Shown piece after piece: positions 41,731-55,440 of a DNA stretch of 64,000 nt. This DNA comes from Symbiodinium natans (lineage: Eukaryota; Sar; Dinophyceae; Suessiales; Symbiodiniaceae): assembly GCA_905221605.1 (NCBI GenBank), contig CAJNDS010002855.1:195098-259097 (forward strand). The letters are read 5' to 3'. Under the pieces are notes generated by a model. That model worked only from the letters and a program-made list of their open reading frames with translations. It ran no database searches and had not been told where the DNA came from. A program made the translations under genes and the position numbers. The number at the start of each line of letters is the position of its first letter. Within the stretch, counting starts at the first letter, position 1.

Positions 41731-41905
41731 CTAGACCCAAGAGTACCTAGGAATAAAAGGGTGCCCTTAATGATTGAATAGGGTTTCGGGGGCTTATTAG
41801 AGTACAAACATAAACTGACCATAAAGGAATACTTAGTAACTATACCGAGCCTTACACACCCCTAAACCCTAAACCCTTAAACCCCTGTATCACTCTGGGT
41901 CCTAG
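41731..41905. mobile_element. Family A element, expanded
   Basis: CTAGACCCAAGAGTACCTAG and ACTCTGGGTCCTAG are inverted ends; interior GGGTGCCCTT. A CCCTAAA block lies inside. 41910-42430 shows no secure gene. Confidence 0.5.
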
Positions 41906-42431
41906 ATCCTTAATCGAGGAGGTCAGGGTGGGCTTAGTGAGTTTTCGAGTTCTTGCTAACTTAAATACCAAACCCTAAACTCTAAACCCGAAACCCTAAA
42001 CCCTCCCTGGCCTGCTTTGGTGAGTAGCCAGCGGTCTAGACACTGCCTGGGAACTGAGAGGTTGTCGGCTTGAGAGTCTCAAAGACGAAGAAAAGAATTA
42101 GGCTTCAGGGTTCAGGGCTCAGGGCTTAGGGAGAATTACAAGGACGAAAAAACGAAGCTTTAACGGATTCTTGGGGTTGGATTTAGGGTTATGGTTCTGT
42201 TTTCGGGTTTGGCCTTCAGGTGGCTTTTGTTCTGGCTTCGGGTTTCGGACCCCAAGCCCTCTGCCGTAAAATTGCCAACTGCCTGTCAACGCAAATGATG
42301 GGTTTAGGGTTTAGGGTTTAGGGTTTAGGGTTTAGGGTTTAGGGTTCAGGGTTTAGGGTTTAGGGTTTAGGGCTTAGAGCTTAGGGCTTAGGGTTTAGGG
42401 TTTAGGGTTCAGGGTAATTATAGGGTTTCGG

Positions 42432-42568
42432 TGCTTCAAAGGCTTGAAGAAGGCGTTCTGAAAGCCTTCCCTGTAGCCGACGGGCCACTTCCTTCGGAAA
42501 GCATCTGCTATGTGCAGCTGCAGGGTAGCCCCAAGACCCTTTGAAACAAGGAATGAATGTACTTTAAA
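42432..42568 (-). CDS. 45-codon exon, minus strand
   Basis: Acceptor GGTGTGTGCAG, frame FKVHSFLVSKGLGATLQLHI then ADAFRRKWPVGYREGFQNAF and FKPLK. No family assigned. Confidence 0.55.
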
Positions 42569-42614
42569 CTGCACACACCCTAAACCCTAAACCCTAAACC
42601 CTAAAACCCTAAAC

Positions 42615-42785
42615 CGTGACCTCGCAATCTTTCAAAAAATCTGGTGGTTATGGGTCGTACGAGTGGTCGCAGTGCAGGTTCATGGGATGTGCCAACAAGC
42701 TATGAGAAAGCTTGACTCATGCTCCCCCGAACTGGCCTCATGTCGGCTGCCACAACTACAAATTTGCGTAGAACCCCAAATCCAG
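42615..42785 (+). CDS. Coding island, plus strand, with a hydrophobic segment
   Basis: Open for 57 codons without an internal ATG start: DLAIFQKIWWLWVVRVVAVQ then MCQQAMRKLDSCSPELASCR. Minus frames are stop-rich. Probably divergent from 42432-42568. Confidence 0.4.
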
Positions 42786-42997
42786 CGAATTAGTTAGTAA
42801 GCGCCCCTGGGCCTTAAAGCAGCGCCCCAAATCCTAAACCATCCTAAACCTAAACACAAAACCCTAAGGCAGTCCCAACCCTCTCCAGGGACCGTAAGCC
42901 CTATAAGCCCTCTGCCCTCTCAAGGGTTTAGGGTTTAGGGCTAGGGTTTTACGGTTTAGGGTTTAGGGTTTAGGGTTTGGGGTTTACCCGTGCCAAG

Positions 42998-43090
42998 CCC
43001 AAGCGGCGCGTGGAAGATGTGGCCACGGGCTGTGGGACCTCCTTCGGCACTGGGGCTCCCTGCCATCAGTTCCAGAAAGTTGCCCAGTAT
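42998..43090 (+). CDS. Exon, plus strand
   Basis: Acceptor GTGCCAAG, frame PKRRVEDVATGCGTSFGTGA then PCHQFQKVAQY, donor TAT|GTTGGG. High GC3. Confidence 0.5.
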
Positions 43091-43095
43091 GTTGG

Positions 43096-43250
43096 GTTTA
43101 GGGTTTAGGGTTTAGGGTTTAGGGTTTAGGGTTTAGGGTTTAGGGTTTAGGGTTTAGGGTTTAGGGTTTAGGGTTTAGGGTTTAGGGTTTAGGGTCTAGG
43201 GTTTAGGGTTTAGGGTTTGGGGTTTGGGGTTTGGGGTTTGGGTTTAAGGT
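43096..43250 (+). repeat. TTTAGGG array
   Basis: About 20 units, ending in GGGTTTG variants. 43290-43430 on the right holds a decayed family A element. Confidence 0.95.
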
Positions 43251-43681
43251 TTGAGGTTTAGGCGGTTGAGGGTTTAGGGTTTAGGGCTAGGTTGCTCAGG
43301 AACCTAGGATTAACAAAGGGCGCCGTGTTTTGCTTCAAAGGGGTTTCTAAGGGAACCTAGACCCCCCAAAAAGGGAATAAGGGTACTGGGCCTGGGTACT
43401 ACTGGGCATCCCAGTCCACGACTACCCATTTGGGGTTCAATGGTTTAAGTATCAATGGTTTAGGGGCTTAGGGCTTTAACTGCTATTCATACCCAGTAGG
43501 CTGATTGAGCTAGGCAAGCAAGCAGGCGAACAAGTGCGATGAACCATGTCAACGTGCAGCTGAACCGATTTTTCCAGAGCAAGGTCGCGATCCATGATAC
43601 AGCTTCGAGCGGGAATTCGCTGCGCAGGCCGAATTCGGGTACTGCCAGCAACTTCTACGTGCAGGCATCACGTTCGACGCC

Positions 43682-44933
<1,252 letters not shown>

Positions 44934-45290
44934 GGCGAAGTCGGCGAAGTGTGGGGAAGGCTGGGACTAGCGCGGCCTGCAAACCTCTCGAGCTGGTGCT
45001 GAGCAAAGCAGCCGCGCGGTTTCCTTCGCTTTGGGGATCGTCGTGCTCGATCTTCGGGGCTTATAAGCATCTCTGAAGACTCCGCAGACGCACAACAGAA
45101 AAACATCCATCTGCTTCGCAAAGCTTTCAGGATTCCTGGACAAACTACCTCGTACAGCTGCCTCAGTGCTGCAGAATTATTTCCACTGCACAGTCGCGAT
45201 GCATGATACAGCTTCGAGCGGGAATTCGCTGCGCAGGCCGAATTCGGGTACTGCCAGCGCCTTCTACGTGCAGGCATCACGTTCGACGCC

Positions 45291-46543
<1,253 letters not shown>

Positions 46544-46847
46544 GGCGAAGTCGGCGAAGTGTGGGGAAGGCTGGGACTAGCGCGGCCTGCAAACCTCTCG
46601 AGCTGGTGCTGAGCAAAGCAGCCGCGGCCGTGGTGATGGTCGTCTATGAAGACTTCGCACACAGGAATCATCTAGGATTTGGGGCTGACCTGGCCTTCTG
46701 ATCTACACATGGTAGGAATCGACAGGGTTCAGGGTTTTGGGCTTATGGCTTAGCGTAGCCTTGAAGGCTCCTATAGGGGTTGAGGGTCCTAACCCTACAC
46801 CCTCTCACTCTCAACCCTCTAAACCCTTAGGGTCCTAACAACCTTGC

Positions 46848-46934
46848 GCTGCCAGGCACTCCAAGTTTCCAGGGTCCGGGCCTGTTGTCGGCGACGCGTC
46901 GGATGGAGACGCCGCTTGCCAACCTGGTCTTGGG
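46848..46934 (-). CDS. Coding island, minus strand
   Basis: Acceptor AAGACCCAAG, frame TRLASGVSIRRVADNRPGPW then KLGVPGSA, donor GCAAG|GTTGTT. 46940-47560 on the right is decayed repeats. Confidence 0.45.
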
Positions 46935-47659
46935 TCTTGGGTGTTTAGGGTTTGGGGCTAGGGTTTAGGGTTGTTTGGGGTTTAGGGCTTACCAGGGTTA
47001 AAATTCAGGGTCTTATGTTCTTGAGGGTTGAGGGTTTATGGGGTTGATACGGGTTGGGGTTCATACGGGTTTAGGGTATAGGTTAGCATAGGTTCTGGGT
47101 TTTGTCAGCCGGTTTAGGGCTAGGGCTCAGTGGGCTCGCTTAGTGGGTTTACCTGGCATACGGGATTTGTAGACTGGACGGGTTTAGGGTTTAGGGTTTA
47201 GGGCCTTGTAGGGTTTACAGGCCATATAGGCCCACGGAGGCTTGTAGGGCTTATAGGGCTAACCACATGGCTTTGGGTCTACCGGTCGGAGAGTTTGGTT
47301 CCGGGGACGACCGATCACGGGCTTTACACATGGTTTGTGAGGGATGCTTTAAGCCTGCTCTAAGGGTAAGCTAGACCTTAGAGGCCCTGGAGCCTAGGCA
47401 ACAAAGAAATCCAAAGCCTAAACCCTAAAAAAGCCTAAACCCTAAACCCTAAACCCTAAACCCTATAACCCTATAACCCTATAACCCTAAACCCTAAACC
47501 CTAAACCCAACCCTAAACCCTAAACCCTAAAAACCCTAACCCCCCCCCCCCCCCCCCAGCTTCAGACGGCAAGGGTCAGCATTTCAGAGCTTCGCCATGT
47601 CAAGAGTTCAAGGCTGTACTGCGGACAGGGAAAGTTCCATCCTAAAGCCTCAACCCCAG

Positions 47660-47772
47660 GGTTTAGGGTTTAGGGTTTAGGGCTTAGGGTTTAGGGTTTA
47701 GGGTTTAGGGTTTAGGGTTTAGGGTTTAGGGTTTAGGGTTTAGGGTTTAGGGTTTAGGGTTTAGGGTTTAGA
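47660..47772 (+). repeat. TTTAGGG array
   Basis: About 16 near-perfect units. 47565-47645 may hold a small exon of unclear strand. Confidence 0.95.
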
Positions 47773-47982
47773 GTCTGGGATAGTTGTACTTATAAGACAA
47801 AAGGAGAGCTACATAACTTGACCCCGAGGAAGAACTACAAATATTCGAGCCTTCAGGTGCGTAGCCTAAACCCTAAACCCTAAACTCCAAACCCTAAACC
47901 CTAAGCCCTAAACCTCAAACCCTAAACCCCAAACCCTAAACCCTAAACCTAAACCCTGAAACACAAACCCCAAACCCTAAGC

Positions 47983-48044
47983 CCTTAAAGGCAAGTCGCA
48001 AGGCAGGCATATGACATCCTCCTCAGGAGCCATCTCCTGGTTGG
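47983..48044 (-). CDS. Cys-containing micro-exon, minus strand
   Basis: Acceptor GATGCTCTCAG, frame NQEMAPEEDVICLPCDLPLR, GC-type donor. 48195-48345 on the right is a non-coding inverted-repeat-like element (GGGATGTTC / GAAACATCCC). Confidence 0.45.
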
Positions 48045-48352
48045 CTGAGAGCATCGATGGGTTACAGGGTTTCGGCTTTACGGCTTCGGGTTTAGGGTCC
48101 CTAAACCCTAAACCCTGAACCCTGTAGCGCTTAGGGCTGAGGGTTGGGCTATAGCCAAGACGTAGACCATTAAGCGGAATTTGGGGCTTCATCTAACTAA
48201 GCGGTGCAAGCAGGGATGTTCGGATGTTGGGCTAACTTGGGATGTTCCCCCTCATACTAACGGTCCTTCAGAAGGATTCTAGTATAATCCCTATTCAGGA
48301 CTGTTCATATAAGGGGAAACATCCCAAGGGCTGACCCTAAACCCTAAAAACT

Positions 48353-48404
48353 ATGGTGGGCGCACGGCCGGACATCTCCCTCCTCGTGGCTTGCCCGATT
48401 CTCT
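48353..48404 (+). CDS. Small coding island, strand uncertain
   Basis: Plus frame MVGARPDISLLVACPILWG; the minus strand is also open. 48420-49080 is repeats and decayed repeats. Confidence 0.3.
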
Positions 48405-49088
48405 GGGGGAGGGGGGGGGGCGGTGCCCAGAGAGGGAAAGCGAAGAACAAAATCAACCCTACAAGCCCTACCACCCCTGAACTCCAAACCATAAACCCTA
48501 ACCCAATCTTGGGCCCTGAGCCACAAGCCCTAAACCCCAAAGCATAAGCCCCGGAATCCTCAGCCCCAAATCCTACAAACCCTTTAGACCCCAAACACTA
48601 AACATCACCCTCATGGGATATAGGGTTGAGGGATTAGGGTCTAGGGTTTCGGGTTCAGAAGACTCAGCCCTAACCCTTAAAACCTAAACGCTACAGCACC
48701 CTCAGCTCAACCGTGCCCTAGACCCTGGAGCCTAGGGTTTAGGGTTTAGGGTCTAGGGTTTAGGGGTTAGGGTTTAGGGTTTAGGGTTGAGGGTTTAGGG
48801 TTTAGGGTTTAGGGTTTAGGGTTTAGGGTTTAGGCCTAAACCCTACACTCAACCTTCCCGTAGACCCTAGACGCCATTTTACATCCTAAACCCTACAAGT
48901 TTCACGTTTAGGTTAGGGTTTGGGCACCCCTTTTTCAAACCAGCCGCCCACCCAAAATACCTGAAACCCTGAAACCCTAAACCCATACAAGTAAGGCCCG
49001 CCAAAAGAGCCCTGAACCCTAAACCCTAAACCCTAAACCCTAAACCCTAAACCCTAAACCCTAAACCCTAAACCCCAAACCTACTCAG

Positions 49089-49195
49089 AACCAGCAGCTC
49101 TGGCGAGACGAAGCGGCCACCATGCAAATGGAGCACTCTGGGTCGGTGCCGTCCGCAGCCAAGGAGGCGCCTTTCCTTCGAGGGCTTTGCAGGGG
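49089..49195 (+). CDS. Exon, plus strand
   Basis: Acceptor AACCTACTCAG, frame NQQLWRDEAATMQMEHSGSV then PSAAKEAPFLRGLCR, donor GG|GTGAAG. Confidence 0.55.
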
Positions 49196-49424
49196 GTGAA
49201 GTCTAAACCCTAAACCCAAAAGCGTAGCCCTAAACCCTAAACCCTAAACCCTAAACCCTAAACCCTAAACCCTAAACCCTAAACCCTATAAACCCTAAAT
49301 CCTACAAACCCTAAACCTTAAAACCCAAAAAACCCTAAACACCCTAAAAACCCTAAACCCTAAACCCGAAGCAGAGACCCTTCTAGGGTTTGCCGAGGCT
49401 GGGGGGGGGGGGGGGGGGGGTGGT

Positions 49425-49500
49425 GCTTCGGGATCGAGCTTTGAGTTTTTTTGTTGGGGCTTCTTGATTGTCTTCTCGCTTCGCCTGTTTTGTTTTCCCT
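49425..49500 (-). CDS. Lys-rich coding island, minus strand
   Basis: Frame KAGKTKQAKREDNQEAPTKK then LKARSRST; a poly-G run (49401-49420) follows on the left. Confidence 0.35.
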
Positions 49501-49591
49501 GCTTTAGGTTTTAGGGTTTAGGTTCAGGGTTTAGGGCTTAGGGCTTAGGGCTTACTATGGGCTTAGGGTTTAGGGGTTTAGGGTTTAGTTT

Positions 49592-49680
49592 CCGTGTGGC
49601 TGTGTGCAAGCGGTTCAACCTGTCCTTTTCGACGCATTGAGGCTTGGGCTGTTTGGTCTGGGATTCAGGGCTTCTGGCTG
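49592..49680 (-). CDS. Coding island, minus strand
   Basis: Frame PESQTKQPKPQCVEKDRLNR then LHTATRK. Confidence 0.35.
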
Positions 49681-49736
49681 TAGGGTTTAAGGTTTCGTGT
49701 TCCAGGATTTCCCTGCAAGTAGGGTTTAGGGTTTCG

Positions 49737-49828
49737 GGACACATTGTCAAGCAAAGACCCTACACAGAATGTAGGTTCTGCAAGGGCAAGGGAGGTTCTG
49801 CTTTGGCTCAGTCAACCAGTTCCACCAT
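49737..49828 (+). CDS. Coding island, plus strand, CxxC motif
   Basis: Frame HIVKQRPYTECRFCKGKGGS then ALAQSTSSTMD. CRFCKGKGG could be a zinc-ribbon half-site. Confidence 0.4.
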
Positions 49829-50017
49829 GGATTGTAAACCCATAAGAACCCAAACCCTAAACCCTCGAAACCCTACAAACCCCCCCCCCCCCCCCCCAAA
49901 CAAACAAACCCCAAACCCCAGACCCACAAGACTCAACCCTAAACCCTAAACCCCAAACCCTAAACCACTCTAAAACCCGAAAAAGGCCGCCCCCCCACCC
50001 CCTCCCCCCAAAAAAAG

Positions 50018-50085
50018 CTTTACGCTTGTGCCCCGTGGCGCCAGGAAAGCCGCACGAACAGCCTGGAGCTCGGCCGCAGACCTCG
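50018..50085 (-). CDS. Micro-exon, minus strand
   Basis: Acceptor CCCTGCAACAG, frame ARSAAELQAVRAAFLAPRGT then SVK. CCCTAAA left, TTTAGGG right. Confidence 0.45.
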
Positions 50086-50195
50086 CTGTTGCAGGGTCTG
50101 GGGTTTTGGGTTTAGGGTTTAGGGTTTAGGGTTAGGGTTTAGGGTTTAGGGTTTTGGGTTCAGGGTTTAAGGTTTAAGGTTTAAGGTTGCAGGGC

Positions 50196-50247
50196 CTGTG
50201 TTGTTGAAGTGGCTGTCCGGGAATTCCAGGGGGCCGTAAGCGCTGAA
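50196..50247 (-). CDS. Micro-exon, minus strand
   Basis: Acceptor GTTTTTTTCAG, frame FSAYGPLEFPDSHFNNT, GC-type donor ACACAG|GCCCTG. High GC3. Confidence 0.55.
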
Positions 50248-50844
50248 CTGAAAAAAACATTCAACTCCCTAAGCACTACCTATTGCAAACCACCTTCATA
50301 AGGAAAAAAAACTTCCCCCCCCCAACAACAGAAACACACCCTAAAGCCAGAAGACTCAGACAAACTCAAGCCCTGACTGACCCTTAAATGCTTTAGCAGA
50401 GGGCCTCGGCCACGCTCACAAGACCGGCCTAAACCCTAAACCCTAAACCCTAAACCCTAAACCCTAAACCCTAAAACCCTAAACCCTAAACCCTAAACCC
50501 TAAACCCCAGACCCCGACCTTCCGAACCCTAAACCGCCAAGGCCCAAAACCCAATAAACCCTACATCTCGCGAATGCGGACTCAAACGGGAGGAGGTCAA
50601 GCAAAAAGCTTCAGTATTCTTCAGAGGATTTAGGGTTTAGGGTTTCGGGTTCTAGATGTTTATAGGGTGTAGGAACAACCTACTTGGAGACTGATACCAG
50701 AGATTGTGAGCAGGCAACTACAGTCATAGAGTCATACATGGCCAAATAGGGTTCAGGGTTCAAGGTCCTGAAGCCCAACCCCAAATCCCGAACCCTCCTA
50801 AACCATAAACCCTAAACACTAAACCCTAAACCCTAAACCCTAAA

Positions 50845-50934
50845 CTCCCAGATCTCCGCCATCCCCCTGTTCTATTGCCCTCTCCGGCCATGTGGCAATG
50901 GCAGCGCAGGGAGTTGCCTCTCAGTTGATGGCAA
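50845..50934 (-). CDS. Coding island, minus strand
   Basis: Acceptor ATCAACTGAG, frame EATPCAAIATWPERAIEQGD then GGDLG; a second minus frame is open too. Confidence 0.35.
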
Positions 50935-51049
50935 CATTTCGGGTGCGGGGATGTATAGGGTAAAGGTTTATAGGGTTTAGGGGGGGGTTTAGGGACCCTA
51001 AGCCCTAAACCCTGAAACCTATATAGACCCCAAACCCTGAGCCCTAAAC

Positions 51050-51114
51050 GCAAAGGACCCCAGTTCGCGGGGGCCTCTTCTGCAAAGGACCCCAGTTCGC
51101 GGGGGCCTCTTCTG
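51050..51114. repeat. 32-bp tandem duplication
   Basis: GCAAAGGACCCCAGTTCGCG plus GGGGCCTCTTCT, twice, exact. The 32-bp period would shift any reading frame. Confidence 0.95.
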
Positions 51115-51141
51115 AATCCAAGCCCCCCCTATAGTTGCCTT

Positions 51142-51235
51142 GTGACAGGAGGACTCCTGTCGCTGCCGCCCTTGAGGCCCTTGACCCCAAAGTTACAAAT
51201 CTTCTGAACGAGGAACTTCCCCCTCTTCCTCCCCC
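51142..51235 (+). CDS. Exon, plus strand
   Basis: Acceptor CTTGTGACAG, frame RRTPVAAALEALDPKVTNLL then NEELPPLPPP. Confidence 0.45.
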
Positions 51236-51462
51236 CCATTCCCTGAGAACAGCCCCAAATCACCAAATCCCTAGACCCTTTAAACCCCAATCCCTATTGC
51301 CCTGTTCCAACCCTAAACCCTAAACCCTAAACCCTAAACCCTAAACGCTAAACCCTACATCGGGCCGCACATGGGTGTTGGCTACCGAAAAATTCTGGGA
51401 GCCCAGAGCCCAACCCAAACAGGGCAATAGGGTACCACTGGGCTGGCGGCCTCGGGCTTGGG

Positions 51463-51780
51463 TTTAGGGTTTAGGGGTTTAGGGGTTTAGGGGTTTAGGG
51501 GTTTAGGGTTTTAGGGTTTTAGGGTTTTAGGGTTTTAGGGTTTTAGGGTTTTAGGGTTTAGGGTTTGGGGTTTAGGGTTTAGGGTTTAGGGTTTTAGGGT
51601 TTTCGGGTTTTCGGGTTTTAGGGTTTTCGGTTTTTAGGGTTTTAGGGTTTTAGGGTTTAGGGTTTAGGGTTTAGGGCTTAAGGTTTAGGGTTTGGGGTTT
51701 AGGGTTTAGGGTTTTAGGGTTTAGGGCTTAAGGTTTAGGGTTTGGGGTTTAGGGTTTAGGGCTGAAGGTTTAGGGCTTAG
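51463..51780 (+). repeat. Telomere-variant arrays, locally homogenised
   Basis: Successive blocks of TTTAGGGG, TTTTAGGG and TTTAGGG, then TTTTCGGG and TTTGGGG. Confidence 0.9.
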
Positions 51781-51986
51781 GGGCTTTCGCAGTCTAGGGC
51801 TATCGTTTGGGGGCTTTGGCGGTCTCAGGGTTCAGGGGCTGTAGGGGTGTTGGGGTGGGATTTAGAGGTAACCCTCAACCCTAAACCCTAAACCCTAAAC
51901 CCTAAACCCTAAACCCTAAACCCGGCACCCAAAACCTCAACCCTAAGCCGCCTGAAGCAAAAACCTCGAATACTTCCTGCCCCCCC

Positions 51987-52062
51987 CAAGCCTGGCCACT
52001 GTCGTGACAGGCGAGCTCGTGGGGACCTCCAAGGAGGCCCTGTGCTGCCTGCCCAGAGGGCA
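51987..52062 (+). CDS. Micro-exon, plus strand
   Basis: Acceptor CCCCCCAAG, frame LATVVTGELVGTSKEALCCL then PRG; almost every third position is G/C. Confidence 0.5.
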
Positions 52063-52100
52063 CCCTAAACCCTAAACCCTAAACCCTAAACCCTAAACCA

Positions 52101-52170
52101 GGCACCAGATTCCGCTCGATTCAGTGGGCACGTTGACCTCCCAATTGCATGTTCAGAAGGACACAAGGAC
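52101..52170 (+). CDS. Micro-exon, plus strand
   Basis: Acceptor AACCAG, frame APDSARFSGHVDLPIACSEG then HKD. A second plus frame (IPLDSVGTLTSQLHVQKDT) is possible. Confidence 0.4.
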
Positions 52171-52286
52171 CTAAAACCTAAACCCTAGATGTGTATTTCC
52201 CAAACTAGAATCCCCTTAAAGGGACCCCCAAAAGGGTACCCCTAAACCCTAAACCTCTCTTCATATATATATATATAAACCCTAAT

Positions 52287-52372
52287 GAATTCGTCGAATA
52301 AGCCAAGTCCTTCGTCCAATAAGCCAAGTCCTTCGTCGAATAAGCCAAGTCCTTCGTCGATTAAGGCAAGTC
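52287..52372. repeat. 21-bp tandem repeat, about four units
   Basis: TTCGTCGAATAAGCCAAGTC-type units, with one CCAATAAG and one GATTAAGG variant. Confidence 0.9.
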
Positions 52373-52535
52373 CTTGGATGAAAACTTAATATTTTCTTAG
52401 TGTTATGGGATTCTTTGGGCGGGTGTTTTTTTCCTAAGGCTGGAACCTCCTAATGACTATGAATGCTAGAACAGTGACCCTCTAAACCCTAAACCCTAAA
52501 CCCTTAAAGGGGCCCCTATTGTCGGAAACCCCCAG

Positions 52536-52620
52536 ATGTCTGCATCTACATCTGGCTGAGGCTCGTGGCGCAATGTTGCGTCTTGACCCTGATATTTGGA
52601 GCTTTGGGGTTGGTCCAGGA
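52536..52620 (+). CDS. Exon, plus strand
   Basis: Acceptor GAAACCCCCAG, frame CLHLHLAEARGAMLRLDPDI then WSFGVGPG, donor GGA|GTTAAG. May belong with 51142-52170. Confidence 0.5.
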
Positions 52621-53021
52621 GTTAAGGGTTTAGGGTTTAGGGTTTCGGGTTTAGGGTCTAGGGTCCAGGGTTTAGGGTTTCGGTTTGGGGCTCAGAATGG
52701 AGGCATTCAGGGGCAAGATACCTCCATGAATCAAAACCCGAAACCCTAAATACTAAACCCTACCCAAACCCCAAACCCTAAACCCTGCTTCCTCCGTGAC
52801 ATCCCTCTGATGTCCCATGATCGCCCTTAACACTCCGCCCGCCCACTCATAAGCGTGAGCCCATACCCGAGGAGAGCTGGAATTCAGGGTGCTTGGAATG
52901 TAGCCGACTAGCCCGAAAGGTCTATGCTACAGTCAGGTACGTAGGGGTTTGCAGGCTTTTTGAACCCATTCACTCCCCTAAATCCTAGAGAGTTTAGGGT
53001 TTGTGGTTTAGGGTTTAGGGT

Positions 53022-53162
53022 TCAGGATTTAGGGTTTAGGGGTTCGGGTTTAGGGTTTAGGGTTTAGGGGTTAGGGTCTAGGGTTTAGGGTTTAGGGTTT
53101 AGGGTTTAGGGTTTAGGGTTGAGGGTTGAGGGTTGAGGGCTTAGGGCTTAGGGCTTAGGGTT
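53022..53162 (+). repeat. TTTAGGG array with variants
   Basis: Includes homogeneous GGGTTGA and GGGCTTA blocks; a second pure array follows at 53280-53370. Confidence 0.9.
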
Positions 53163-53174
53163 TGGGAAGCCCAC

Positions 53175-53261
53175 CTGATCAGGGATGCCACGGATGCACG
53201 GCCACGCTGCTCGTGATACCAGGCCTGGCTGGGCAGCCCTCTGAGTGCAAGGATTCGGGGC
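53175..53261 (-). CDS. Exon, minus strand
   Basis: Acceptor CCCTCTCAG, frame RILALRGLPSQAWYHEQRGR then ASVASLIR, consensus donor AG|GTGGGC. Confidence 0.55.
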
Positions 53262-53699
53262 CTGAGAGGGGTTGTTTAGATTTAGGGTTTAGGGTTTAGG
53301 GTTTAGGGTTTAGGGTTTAGGGTTTAGGGTTTAGGGTTTAGGGTTTAGGGTTTAGGGTTTAGGGTTCAGGGCCTCAGGGGTTGCTTCTTGATTTAAGGCC
53401 TTAGGGTTGTTTTAGGATGTAGGGCCTTAGGGGATTTAGGGCTTGGGGGAACCCAAGCAACTCCCTAAACAGGGAAAAACCCAGGCCAAAGCAAACCTTA
53501 GCTACGCCTTACTTGGACTTCATGTAGGGCGAGGCTCAAAGATCACCCCTGGTCGCCCAACAACCATACCATGCTAAACCCTAAACCCTAAACCCTAAAC
53601 CCTAAACCCTAAACCCTAAACCCTAAACCCTAAACCCTAAACCCTAAACCCTAAACTTCTGGTCGAAAAAACCCCCTTAAGGTTCCCGAAATCGGCAGA

Positions 53700-53766
53700 A
53701 GGCCCCAGGTGCCGGGTCCGGCTCGCGGGGGTCCGCCGCCCAGGGTGCGGCGCGCGCCTCGCTTGC
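53700..53766 (-). CDS. Micro-exon, minus strand
   Basis: Acceptor CAAAACAG, frame ASEARAAPWAADPREPDPAP then GAFCRF. A second minus frame is open. Confidence 0.4.
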
Positions 53767-54486
53767 TGTTTTGGGGTTTGGGGTTTAGGGTTTAGGGTTT
53801 AGGGCTTAGGGGTTTAGGGTGCCTCGCGCCGGGTGACCAGGTGCAGTTGCTGCTTTGGGGGTTCGGGAGAGGGGGGTTAGGGCTTCAGGGTCTAGGGGGT
53901 TTAGGGGTTTAGGGGTTTATGGGCTTAGGGGTTTAGGGGTTTTAGGGGTTTCGGGGTTTCGGGGTTTCGGGGTTTAGGGGTTTAGGGGTTTAGGGGTTTG
54001 GGGTTTCGGGGTTTAGGGTTGGGTTTAGGGGTTTAGGGCTTAGGGTGCAGGGTTTAGGGAGGTAGAGAGGGTTTAGGGTTCAGGGTTTAGGGCGGGGGGT
54101 TTAGGGCTTTCGTGATGATGTCTTAGCTGCCCTGCCTTTTTTTTGGACCTTTCATTGTGGAGGAGGGGGCGTTGGAGCTTGTTGGTGCGAGTCCTGTTGG
54201 GCTTTAATGAGAGGTCTGATTCAGGACACCTCAAAAACACGATTTGAACCCTAAACCCTAAACCCTAAACCCGGAACATGAACCTATAACCCCCCCCCCC
54301 CCCGAAGCCCCGAAAACCTAAATCCCCAAACCCCTGAAGCAGTTCAACTCTTTGAACCCTAAACACCTCCACCCTAAAGCCTGAACCCTGAACCCCCTAA
54401 TTTAGCCCTCCCTAGCACTAGCCCTAAACCCTAAACCCTAAACCCTATACAACCTAAACCCCAAACCCGAAACCCTGAAGCCCTGC

Positions 54487-54600
54487 AAGCGCCTCCAACA
54501 GGAGACCGGCAAGCTCGGCGTTGGTCGCGTCGTGCAGCGGCGTCAGTGCCTCTTTAAAAGTCTTTGGGCTCTGAAGGGCACTTTGGAGAACACCCTGCGG
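54487..54600 (-). CDS. Ankyrin-repeat exon, minus strand
   Basis: Frame GVLQSALQSPKTFKEALTPL then HDATNAELAGLLLEALAG. TPLHDATNAELAGLLLEA matches the ankyrin consensus (TPLHxAxxxxxxxxxxLLLxxGA). GC-type donor GCAGG|GCTTCA. Protein-interaction module. Confidence 0.55.
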
Positions 54601-54778
54601 TTTGGGATTTAGGGTTTAGGGGTTAACCCTAAACCCTAAACCTTATAAACCCTAAACCTCTTAAACCCTAAACCTCATAAACCCTAAACCTCTTAAACCC
54701 TAAACCTCATAAACCCTAAACCTCATAAACCCTAAACCCTAAACCCTATAAACCCTAAACCCTGCACCCGAACCCGGT

Positions 54779-54853
54779 GCTGCCCTGAGGCTCGCAGCTG
54801 TCCGTGGCGCCCGCCGACCTCTGCCCGTGCCTTGTCCGGGGATTTGGGGGCTG
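54779..54853 (-). CDS. Coding island, strand uncertain
   Basis: Minus frame AAPKSPDKARAEVGGRHGQL then RASGQHR; plus frame AALRLAAVRGARRPLPV is also open. Confidence 0.3.
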
Positions 54854-55122
54854 CTACCCTAGGGTTTAGGGTTTAGGGTTTGGGGTTTAGGGTTTTGGGT
54901 TTAGGGTTTAGGATTTTTGGGGCTTCGGGTTTAGGGTGTTCAGGGCTTAGGATTTTTTGGGTCATTTCTGAAGATGTGTAGCTATCCCAAAAGGCGATTT
55001 GCGGTTGGAGGTTTTTAGCCGCGCTGTTTCTGGAATACGTGCGCACGCCTTAGAATAAAGTCGAACATAGACAAGCGCACTGTAGACATACAGAGACATA
55101 TTGTGACCTAGATGGACAGTAC

Positions 55123-55205
55123 CCTAGATCGCCAGTCAGCCATAGCCACGTAGTTGCTCTTTTCGTCCCACCTTGCTTGTGCTTTGTCTGCCTCTGCTTT
55201 CTTCC
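55123..55205 (-). CDS. Exon, minus strand
   Basis: Frame KAEADKAQARWDEKSNYVAM then ADWRSR, donor TAGG|GTACTG. Confidence 0.5.
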
Positions 55206-55369
55206 CCCAAACCCCAAACCCTCAACCCCAAACCCTCAACCCCAAACCCTAAACCCCAAACCCTGAACCCCAAACCCTAAACCCTATATAAACCCTAACC
55301 CTAAACCCTAAACCCTAAACCCCAAACCCTAAAACCTTTCGGCTCATGACGCAAAAAAAGTCGGGGGGC

Positions 55370-55436
55370 CTCCAGGAGCCGTCTCGCCACCTCCACCGAC
55401 CCGGCGGCGCTCGCCGCGTGGAGGGCCGTGGTCGCC
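55370..55436 (-). CDS. Ankyrin-repeat exon, minus strand
   Basis: Acceptor CCCTGCTAG, frame ATTALHAASAAGSVEVARRL then LE, GC-type donor GAG|GCCCCC. Matches the ankyrin consensus TALHxAAxxGxxEVxxxLL. Confidence 0.65.
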
Positions 55437-55440
55437 CTAG

